Assembly (NCBI GenBank): GCA_033557835.1
Contig: JAWQRO010000171.1
Span: forward strand, 1 to 51,048
From: Helochares maculicollis
Taxonomy: Eukaryota > Arthropoda > Insecta > Coleoptera > Hydrophilidae
Length of the DNA stretch: 51,048 nucleotides
Direction of reading: 5' to 3'
Part shown: piece after piece, positions 13,284-25,200 of the stretch
Layout of the letters: every line of letters starts with the position of its first letter
Position numbering within the stretch: the first letter of the stretch is position 1
Made by a program: the position numbers and the translations under genes
The notes under the pieces: model-generated
Databases searched by the model: none
Seen by the model: only the letters and a program-made list of their open reading frames with translations
Told to the model about the DNA's origin: nothing

Positions 13284-16200
13284 GTAAGACTCCTGTCTTT
13301 CTGTTTATTAATATTAATAAGTACCCTACAAGATATTGTAAACGTAAACAGTTTGTTTAGTTTTAAGAAAAGCTTTCTTTTTGTATTGTATTTTTCTGCA
13401 ATTAGTATGTATGTAGCCTTAATAAGTGATAATGAAAAAATTTGTTGCCCAACTGGTAGGTTTGCTTATATTACATCTTTGAAGTGTAGATTTGTACAAA
13501 GCAAGCAATTTTCGCAAAGGATGCATCTTCGGAGAATTATGTTGCATAACTGTAAGATCGATGTAGAAAGTTAGGAAATTACAGATGAATGGTACTGATT
13601 TGAACCGTATTCGCATTTAATTAGATGAGTGCTTTTTGCAAACATACAATTATGTTTTACATTTAGGGTTTAGCACGTGCAGATTTCCAAAAGATGGCCG
13701 CAGCTCAAGATGTAGGATTTTGGCGCCAACAGCTGCTAAGATATGAAAAAATTTCAACGTTTGAATACGTTGTTGGATTTTCTTATCGGCGGTTTAATAG
13801 GCTATTAAATAATCGATTATACTATACAATTGGACACTTACGCTGCAGTTGATTGTTTTGCTGTTGTTGTGCTTGTGTTTACAAACGAATTGCTCTAAGT
13901 TTTTGCAACGTTCGCGAACAATTAATCATTTTCGGTTTGTAGTTCGAGCCAGAGTGATTGATACTCAAGTACCAGTGATATTGTGTTGCTCTGATTGGTT
14001 TGAGTAAATGCGCCTTTACTAATCTAGACTGACTATTTTTAGAATGTTCAAACTCATGGTAAGAAATTTACATCCAAAAATATGCAACTTGAACGAAACA
14101 TTTTACTGTCAGCGGCTCCTATCTAATCCATCAAACTGGCTATACGATGTCATTACATAGTACCCTTATTTGGCAAAAGAGTACTGAGAAATGGTATCGC
14201 ACCCAGTGGTTGACGCCAGGTGAACACCCTGCGAACAATAACAATAGCCGTTGGTTAAAGTTTCTGCACTGGTTGTGTAGATATTGATCGGAACCTGCTT
14301 TTAGGTTTTGCTTTTTAGATTTGCTTCTTGTGGATGAACACGAAATCCGCATGTTACAATTTTGCTTGGATTGTAATAAATAAATTGATTTAGTTTGTCT
14401 CTCATGTACAGTCTTCCAGAAAAATATTTTTTATATCTATGACTGCTTTTCGTTTTTAATTATTTAAGGTCTATCGTTCTTATGCAGGTTTATTAGATAT
14501 TGGCATAAGATTGTAAAACAGGACTTGAAAATACATATTTGCACCTTTGTCTTTCGATAATTTCACATAAATTTATATTCACGTTTGGACTATTTATGGG
14601 TAACACCTCAGGATTCATCGTCAATGATATACATGTTATACAATCCAAAATCATAATAATATTATAAATGAAACTCACCTCATACAAATTGACGTCAAAG
14701 CTTTTTTATGGGTCCAATTACAATGGAAAACATTACTAAAAGAACTTTTACTTCTACTACTAGAACGGGAAGACTTCAGAGTCAGGTGGAATTAAAAGAA
14801 TTTTGTAAAATGTTCATACATATTACATCCATCTAAATACTTACTCAATTTGATAATTTCTACTGAAGTGATACCCAGTCTGCTTTGAGGCAACACAAAT
14901 CCTCTTATAAATTATATAGCGAAGATCGTAGAAAACAGCTTAGGACAGAGATTAATACAATTTTTAGAAAGAAAAGTGATAACTTAGCATTCAGGTTGTC
15001 GGGTAAAAACTATTGACACAACACAATGTGATTGAAATAATTACACGCATACTGGATGAAAAGGAGACACATATAGCGCTATTTCTTGATTTATCCTAAG
15101 CATTTAAACTGTGTCACATAATATCGAAAAAGGTTAAAAAATAGTGGTCTTAGGTGTTAGCATAAGTTGCATTTCAGGAAATATCTAGTTCTAAGTCTAA
15201 AGATAAATAGTAATAGAATCACTGCAATTATTAATATACATATAATATATTGTATATAAAGTGATTATTTCAATTTATTCTCAAAAAGAAAAGTATGAAT
15301 GAAACATAAATGGGTTATATTTGTGAAAAATCCAAAATTAATGCTGCATTAAAAGAGATTCTATTTTTTACTTCAATTTTTTCTTTGGGGGGCAACTAGA
15401 ATGCCTTTAATTTTGCCTTTTTGCAAAAAAATCTAAAAAAGTTGGATGAATCCCATACGAACATTTTCCTGTGTCTCTTGTATACTGTCCCTTAAGTTCT
15501 TTTAACAAGTAATGCCTCTTACTATCCAATGCAGCCATATATAAAGGATAAAATCACAAGATATATTGAGGCTCTTATACTTCGAAGCTATATTCCATTG
15601 CTATACAACAATTTACTCCTCGACTAGAGCGTATTAAAAAAATTGCTTTGTAATTCCAACATCCATTAGTATTTCCATTATAGTAATAACATTCAAACTC
15701 GCAAGAACAAGCAAGAAAATGTTTTGAAGTAAGGTGTACAATATTTTGCACGACCAATTAATTACCTGTACCAGCAGAAGTAGTAAAGCAATTGCACTAC
15801 TAATGGCACATAATACCAACAGAAAAATACTTTGGAGTTCTTCGGCGAGTCATAAGGCGTAAAACAAAATTCCATAAATTAAAGCAATTATTTCTGAAGT
15901 TCAGTTATGTCATTAGCGCGGCTATTTAGAAAATTAATAGGGCTTACGGTAACAATGCTTTCTTTAACTATAACTTAAACCGAAAATTCTCAAATTTTAC
16001 CACGGATTAACTTTTTAAAACAATAGATTTTAATATCAGATCCAACTTTCCGCTCGTTTATTTGAAATAAAGCCAGAGCAAGCCAGTTAGCTTTCCAGTA
16101 ATCGCCATTGATTTAATATTAACACAGACACCTATCAGCTATTGTTTTAAACATGTTTTTGACAAGCGATAAAACGTGGTGGCGTTTATGCCGTTTTTGT

Positions 16201-19200
16201 TGGGATAACAACAACTAATAAAATAATATCTTTACTACTTATTTTACAGCGCACGTATAATATTGTTGTTTAAGAACACTTTGTAAACGATTTATTTCCA
16301 TTTTTACCCACTGCTTAGTATTAAATTCGAGCAGCAGCGATCATTAATTGTTTTCGATAAGATTAAAACTTTGTCTAAAAGTCGTCAACCTTGCTGTAGA
16401 ATGAACCAAGTTGTTCCAGCTCTATTCCTAATGCCAATCTTGAGGCTTTTGTGTGTTCAAACTGCAAATTTTCGTCTATAACAATATGGAAAATTAAAGA
16501 TTTTAAATTGAATAATAAATGGCCAACCTCGGATTGGCCAGCAATTGTAAGTAGAATTTGCATGGAAGCTAATAAGAAATTAGCGATTGTCTGCAGCAAA
16601 AAAGCATCCTGAATGCGAAACTTATTTTAGAACGAAGCGCAATTATTTTGTATTTAAGCAACATAATGACGTGTAATTCGGACACAGATATTCTTATGGG
16701 AACTCAGAGTATGAAATCGCATCTTTGCCTCACCAGAGTACTTTCTAAAGTTTCTAAGAGCCTAAAATAGCAGCCCACTCGGATTTTAATAATTTCAGAT
16801 TAATGACGGTAATTAGTAATTGAAAAAGTATGCCTTACAAAGAATAAATTATTACAAAGCTAATCATGGGGCACTGTTAAAGGATGGAACCGAAAAAAGG
16901 AGACGTTAAATCAAAAAGCATGACAAGTAATTTTTTGACTGTCAATCAAAAACGTGGCGATCCAGCAATATTACCTAGTGTAAAACGCGTACGGTCTATA
17001 AGACGGATCTATTATGTCTTGCTTTAAAAAAGTTACATCTTTTATTGTTATGAAGATTACATTGATTCGTGAAAGTCGACATTCTTCACCGAGACATTCA
17101 CCGGGATGCCTCAATCATCATTATTATTATTATTATTAACCTTTATTTCCTAATTGCCGGGCTCACTTTATCGTTATTGCTGGTTTGAACCTTGGGCCAT
17201 TTTATCGTGAACCATTAACGCTTAAAAATTCGATCACATTTTTTGCGGTACCGCTTTCAACAATCAGCAGTTGTGTTCAGACGTTCAAGTTGACGAAAAA
17301 ACCTAATTTATATAATTATTTAACAAAAACGTCTACACAATGCAGAAAACAAACTTGTACTTTGCTCATCCTGCGAGTCTTACTTCATTTTTAACAATGT
17401 TAGGATTTACTGTATCTAGAAGAGCTATTTAATTTTAAGGCATTAACTTTTTCAAAAATATCATTTCAAACGCTCCAGCAAGAATAAAATTTCACATGTG
17501 TTGGTTTTTCAACGCCATTAACGTCTATTTGTTGATACCAATTTAATGGCAGGATTACTTGAAAAATTTGTAAACTTTAAAAGGCACTTCTGGTGGTCTT
17601 TCTTGTATATGGTAATGAAAAAAGAATATCCTGAACGTCTTCATGCCAAGTAAAAACTAACTCAAGTCTTCATTTTAATTCTGATTAGTAGCCATAGAAA
17701 GGTAACTCTTAAAACGAAAAAAATATCAGCACGATACTAGACAACGTAAGATGCGAAGAAAGCCATCATTAATCAGAATCAGATGGATAGTCTGGCGCAC
17801 GTAGAGCTGCATAATAACGTAATATATTATTGGTGAGGCCGAGGCTCTTCGGCCGCGACCATGGCTGGGCTAAACATGCATGTCTGCTCCGGTTTTATTT
17901 TTTACTTATAATCCCATATAATACTTTGTAGAAAATTATGTTCTTGATCTTAGTCGTAAATAATTTAAGTTTGTTGCATGTCTGACACCCCTTTATAAGA
18001 TGGGCGACATAATGGATATACTTGCGTGCTAAATGCTCAGTTTACTAACCCGAGAAAAGCACAGGGGAATATTTTGAAGACGAGAGAAGAGCGAGCAGAA
18101 ACTTTATCTGTCTAGACTTTAGCACATCAAGCTTCACCAGTTATGGTTTTCTTGTTCAGAAAATTCCCTATAAATATAATTTTATTCTTTAGTAATTATT
18201 TCAACACTAAAGCAACGACATTTTCGCTTCTAGACCATAAAAGCGAGAAAGTTTCCAGTAGCTTCAAATGTAAAATTTAAATAATTCCGAAGCAGCAATA
18301 AAACTAATTTTATGTTTAAAACATAAGTACCTAAACTTGAAAGTAGATCATCAAAATATCTTAGATTTAGCTAAAGATATCCAAAGAATTCGATACTCCG
18401 TTCACTTGGGCTTGACAATTTAGGTCGTACCATCGGTGCGCCGTAGCTTTAACGACGGGTAATTTAAGCTCACAGCAGGTTGCGACTTCGAGCTCGAGTA
18501 ACTAGATCTACAAAGAGATTTTAAGCGAACAACAAATCCCACTTCGCAAATACCAGCGGATGTTATTGCCCATACAGTTCCATTTTTCTTCCCCTCTTTA
18601 GCAACTCCAATATATCTTCAACAAAACCGGGATCTCAAAACAGGGACACCTTTTCGTGATCACTACATTTGGCATTACGGTAAAATAAAAAGAACACGAA
18701 TTTTAATTAAATTATAGAACTGCTAATGCAAAATAAACATTTGTTAAAGCAACGGCAATAAATTACAACATTAAATTTGTTGTCAGATGACTTGTCTCTA
18801 CTACTATTAATTACGAAGATACGTGTTAGAAATACTTGATGTGGTTTTGATATTTGCATATTAACGTATATACTTACGTACTTGAGGTACCGCAGAACCA
18901 ACAGAGAGCTTTGTACATATTAATGCTTTCTAATATTAAATCAGGAATGTGTTTACGCCAAGCCCAAACAGCGCTTTAATACCTTTTAGTGAATTTTAAG
19001 TAATTGCTCAAAGTTTCCAACCTAACCGTGATAAAAAAATGTTTAGAAACTTAAAATAACACTGGAAACAGATCGACAGTTCTAGTTTTGCCACGTGCTT
19101 TGATATTGTTAGTTTATGTAGCTTTGATAGTTGGACTTAATAAGATTACAATGACCTTTTTAATAGCTAAAACTTTTTAATCAAGAGATACTTTTCATTT

Positions 19201-22200
19201 CAATGCTGAATTTATTAAAGCACGGTGGGATTTATGCTAAATTTTTAAGGTGTTCTTTTGTCTTTCCTCGATTAAGAACACATGGCTGTTTTCCTTAAAG
19301 ATTTTTCTGACAATTTCTGACTAAAACATTTGCTTTTCAAGTTTCTGATATTAGGGATTTTTCAGTTATGCATTTTTAGTTGAAAATGAGATTGTTTTTG
19401 ACATTTTTGTTTCTTTAAAATGGTCACCTAAAGGAAAATGATTATTAAAGTCAAAGCTTAATTACTAAAATAATAGGCCGAAAGTTCATATTTTTGCAAG
19501 AAGCATACAAGTTTTATGATATCGTATTTTTAATGCCTTACAAACATTGATATATAGTAAAGATGTGTTCAAATAAAGACGCTTTTATATTCAAAAGATG
19601 CCAAAAGTTTCCGTCTCAAAATTTGTTTACTACTTGCTAAGTTAAAAATTTGTATTTAGTAAAACGTTGAAACTACATAAATCCTTGTTTCTTACATATA
19701 AAAGACAGCCGCTATGACTCGCTTCGTTCAGAAACTAAAAGAGTCCACCTAACTTTCCTATTTATATATACAGCATAACCTGAAACCATTGGAAAAGTTA
19801 ACTTATACGACCATGAAGGAACTCAAGCAGCACATAATTCGGTACTGTGTAGAGGCACGCCTGGCACGTTCCAGGAATGAAATCGAGTTCTCTTCGCAAA
19901 CCAATACCATCACCAAGGATAAAGTGCCGATGTGGAAAGATTTTCCTTTCGATAGAAGGTTTCAATAATTACAAATACAAAGGCCAGTTTTGTGATATCT
20001 TCTTGGCTAGCTTTTTTTGGATGAGACTTCAAATGAAGAAACTCCACGTTGAAGAGCTAGAAGAGCAAGTGAGGAATACCGTGGAGTGTTGGTTCCAGTT
20101 TGAAACCACCCTAATGGCCACTAAGTGTACTGCGGCAAGAACGTCAGCCAGTATCTGAACACGAAATTACCACACCGGGCGACTGATACAGAGTTCACAA
20201 TAAATAATGAAGACCAACTCTCAAGGGACGTGGCTCAAGAAGCAATTATGACGGACCCGAGTCAAGACAGTATTCGAATTTTCAGAGATCTGGTTGGCCT
20301 AGACGAGAGTAATGCGGCTCTGCTCAATGTATGCAAGTGAGGGGCCGTTGAATGGCGTGAGGTTTTTCAGCTTTGGGTGTTGGTTGTCTTTCCTCTGGGG
20401 TATCGTCATGGAAATCGTCTTGTTGGAGTGGTTACTGAGACGAATCGTCGAACTAGAACTTGGAACTCCAATAGGCATTTGACAGCGTATCTCATCACAG
20501 TATTGTAAGGGCGCTGACAAGATTTTGTTTGTGCCAATTATAAGGACGTCGAAACCGTGGTCGAGTTCAGTGGAGGGAGAAACTACTGATTTCCATCGCC
20601 ACGCTGGCATAACTTGATGATCTTCTCATAGCTGACTCCAGACCGAATGCAGCGCAGCTTGTGCGTATCTGTCATGGATTTTTCGAAAGGGCAATACAAC
20701 TTAACTCTGAGAAATGCAATGCTATATTCGTAAATAGGGACCCGGGAAAATAACCAATGACCTATTTAACGTAGAGGGTGTTCTTTCCGACAGCTAGGTG
20801 TTGGAGCGATGATGTACTAGTCTCTATTTCCACAACAAGGGCTCAGTTCCGGGTGATTTGACCGGTCTTCACGAGGTGTTGCAGCGGATACAGTGTGCGC
20901 CTATCAATTCGTACTAAAAACTGTTAATCATTACCTGTTATGTGGTTCCTCAAGTTCTACATGTCACTCAAATGCCCAGGGTTCATAGGCAGCAGTTGGT
21001 GGGGCTAGATAAACTAATTGAAAATATCAAAACTATCCTGCACTTCCCATGGATGACAGCCGATGATTACTTATACGCCCCGAGAGGATTCAGAGGTCTG
21101 GGTATCATGAATCTAGAGTGAAGAATACCGGCCATGCTTCTGGAAAGATTGAAGATACTTAAAAGCTTCCGAGTAAGAAATGTTTTCCATCTTTCGGCTT
21201 CTCTTCGGAGCAGACTATAACGAATTTTACGCGGATGGCCTGAGAACCTCGGATCGATCAATGGTTCCCTGAGGATCCATAGCCATTTTATGACTCAATG
21301 TTGATAGAGCTAATGCCGGACTGGCTGATATTTTTTCAATTCAATTAAAGAGAGAAAGAATCATAAAAAATTATCATTATTATAAGAAATTAAGGTTACA
21401 GATTTTAAATTGTTCTTTCTGTTTGTGATGTATTTTATTATTTGTATGGTGCGGCGATTAAGTAAATGAACATATATACATATATTCAAAACGATTCGCC
21501 TTACTTCGCTTATAATTTCGTATATTGAAGTGTATTTACTAGCGTCTTTGTAAAAGTTGAGTGTAAGAAATAAAAGTATTATCTGTTTATCCGAGAATAC
21601 TTTTGTGTAGACATTCAATTACAAGAACAATAAAAATATATAAATATCATGTATATATTTTGTTTATGAGAATATATCATGAAACATAAGACACTTTTGA
21701 CAATAATGATCCCAAATTTTTTATTGAAATCTGTTACTGCAAGTTTAACGAAAATGTTGAGTGAACTTCATATATACTGTTTTTTGATACATTTTAAAAT
21801 TATGTTTTAACGTATTCATTCCTTAACGCATCGTCACTCTGGGAGTGATTCCCGAGTAAGAGAAGCTTATGCGGTACTTTAAACGGCTACGAACTTGTAA
21901 CCGAATCGCTTGATAGAATGTTTGATTATTCGAACAATGCCTATCTGTGGGTAGATTGTTTTTGATTATATTAGATGGTCTTATAGGATCTTTAGACAAA
22001 AAGAAACCGCTCAGTTAACAAACAATCAATAGCTCAGTGTAATAAAGTAAAAAATTTAACAGAGATATTAAGCAAAAAGACATCGTTATAAGTGAAGAGT
22101 TTTGAATTTTTATAGACAAAATACAAATTCAACTTCTATATAATGGCAAACTAGTGTAAATAATTAAGCATAACTACATTTTCTGTGAGAAAATTCAAAC

Positions 22201-25200
22201 CGAAGATCCTTATTAAGTGAGTCCCGCAAAATAATAATCCATTTGGATGGAAATAATCTTTATTTGCTCGATATTCGCTTGTTATTCCTCGCAAAGCGGT
22301 GATTAAAAACTGATTAAAAAGTGTTAAGAAATATGTATAAAAATGTAACACTTCAGTTTGATTCTTTCATGCACATATGATTTTATTATATAAATTGTAC
22401 AAACAGGTAATTCTATTAAGGCACTGCATACATGATTTAATATGTGGCCCAATATATATGCTTCTTTCACTAGTGTTTTGGAATTGGCAAGAAATTATTT
22501 GTTATAACGTCGAAGTAAATTTCGAAATAAGTGGTAGTGGACCAAAAAATAAGTAATAACATATATAAATGTTTAATAAATGTATTATAATGATAATTAG
22601 CTGATCAATAATAAACTAATAGTACAACATAAAGTAAACTAAACTAATTGCACCGAACTCTTTTTTGATGAAATATTCAAAAACTATACAAAGTTGTTAA
22701 CTTGTAAAAAGATTTAAATAAGTAAATAAATGGCAAAGCAAACTATCAACAGGCTTTGCATACATCACCAAACCATTTTTTGCTTTGGTAACAATTCTCA
22801 TTAAAACAATGGGGGCAATGGCTTAGAAACTTTTTGCTAATCCCAAGATTGCTTTCCAAGTGAGTTTTGACGATATCAGTCAAAGCATCTATGAAAACGG
22901 GATGGTCATTTGGCGCAGGCACGCGAATTATTTGCTCTACTCCAATTTTTCCGGCAAGATCCTTGCAGTACTCGATGTCCATTTCATGAAGCGTTTCAAT
23001 ATGCTCATTCACGAAAGCTATGGGCACTAGAATAAAATTCTTTTTTCCTCTTTTAACGTACTCTCTAAGTGCATCATCGGTGAACGGGCCTAGCCAAGGC
23101 AAAGGACCAACTTTGGATTGCCACACCAACTGGTATGGTTGAGAAAAGTTTAACTCTTTCATAACAGCTTGAACGGTTGCACCTATTTCTGAAGGATACG
23201 AATCTCCCCTGTTCACGGCCTTCAGTGGTAAGGAATGAGCAGAAAATAGCACTATGGTTTCCTTTCTTCTATCTTCTGGTATTTTGTTTAAGGCTTCTAG
23301 TATCCTTATAGCGAATGTTTTCGCTAATAGGGGATGAGTTGGCCATCTATCGATTACGCTCAATTTCATCTTGGTTGGAAAAGTTCTTTTCTTGTAAAAT
23401 TTATAGATTGCGTTAAAGCTCGAGCCTGTTGTGGCACAACTGTACTGAGGGTACTGCGAAAATATTACAACGTTTTGCACGTTGTCCCTTTCGATGGTCA
23501 AAAAGGTATTTTCTGTAAATGGTGGGACGTATCGGAAGGCAATGTATGGTTTATGAGGAGCGGTTTTTGGACAAGTTTCATCTAAGCGTTTGCAAAGAAG
23601 ATTGCCTTGCTTTCGAGTCCATTTCAAAATTGGAGAACCTCCACCAATTTCTGCGTATTTTTCTTGAACACTTTTAGCCCGGCGCTTGGCCATCCAAGGC
23701 CCTATGATATTTTGCATAAATGGAAGCTGGATCATGTCTTTGTCTGTCAGAATACGAGCTAGGTAATCAGGTACTTGGTCTAAGGAGCTTGGTCCTCCCA
23801 TGTTCAAGAGGACTATTGCTGATTTCGGATTGGTGATTGTGGAAAATTTTCTGGCTCCTGCTTTCGATATGATACTGAGATGGGAATTCATGCTGCAATT
23901 GGACAGTTAATGCTGAAACAAGAGCTTCGATTTTTTTTATTTTCATTTTCATAAAATTAGTGGAACAATTTCAATTATAAAATTATGTTTTTCAGTAATT
24001 TAAACGTATTTTATATGAAAGGCATTGAATTAGAACAACTTATGTTTATGGCATAATACAAATTAACTGGTATATGGTTAAAATTAAAAGCTACTATACA
24101 TTTTGATATTTCATTACGGTTAACCATGCTGTTAGCAATTGGTTATATTAGATCATAAAATAAATTATAAAACTGAAACGTATAATAATATACGCATAGA
24201 AATACATAGTGTAATTCTTCAAATAGCAGCCAAACGAAGTCAAAACATGCTTTGAAGTTTGATCGCTTTCTAAATAAATAAAAGCTGGGTTTCAGCAATC
24301 ATAATTTTTGGTTAGCGAATGATAAATAATAATACCTTAAGCGGCACATTCACGTTTATACAGTAAAATTAAATAGCACCTTTTTACAGACACAGGTGTT
24401 CAGTTCAAAAGTTTCTCGAGAGAACTTTGATTGATTGCGTCTAATGATCATTAATTTCTTCGTTAGTCACTCTACCAACCTGTACACGTAAATTATAATC
24501 CTGCCTTAGAGAAGTTACTTCTTAGAAAAACGCTTTAGCGTATTTAATGTTTCCTACCTGCTCTCTACTGTTGTTCACCAACATCTTTTCATTTGATCAT
24601 CTGCAGTTGGTTTAGTTTTGCTGGAATTCTTTTAAGATATTCAAATGATAATTAAGTCTTTCAAGCTACCTATTTTCATTGTGTGCTATGCCAATCAAAG
24701 CAATACAAATACACTTGTGAATGTCTTTATTTTGGAGAATAGATTTTAAATGTTGAGCATTCCAACGTTGTTTGATGATTTTCAAAACACTTAGGAAAAT
24801 TTTGATAATGATGTTATGTATTTCCAGATAATTCCAAACGTCTCCGAGATTTATAGAAAATTTGCTAATGTAACTTGTTCGCCTGTGCGTTTAAAAACAT
24901 TCATTAGATCCTTGATCTTTTATTGGTAATAAACCGTATCTTAACTAATTAGTTAAGAATCCTGTCTTCCAAGGCTACGTGACTAACAAGTCTTTTTTCG
25001 TGTTAATTTTTGTCGGCTGAAATATTGACGGAGGAAATTGTAAATTTGGCGCAAAATCTTACGCAAAGTGAACAAAACTTTATAGCTGTCCTTGCCTAAT
25101 CACTCTATATACCATACGCTTAATATGCACTCCTGAAGGACTCTTAGTTTGAGTCTTCTTTACGAAATAGAAACCAACTATGAAGTATCATGCGTCTCAT

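Noticed and set aside
13266..13574. 102-codon + strand frame after Egfr exon 1
   Set aside because: Begins inside exon 1 in another frame and runs into the intron; no homology.
22746..23891. Ferrochelatase as a dead processed pseudogene
   Set aside because: No stops or frameshifts, all catalytic residues are kept, and no poly-A remnant is obvious at its 3' side.
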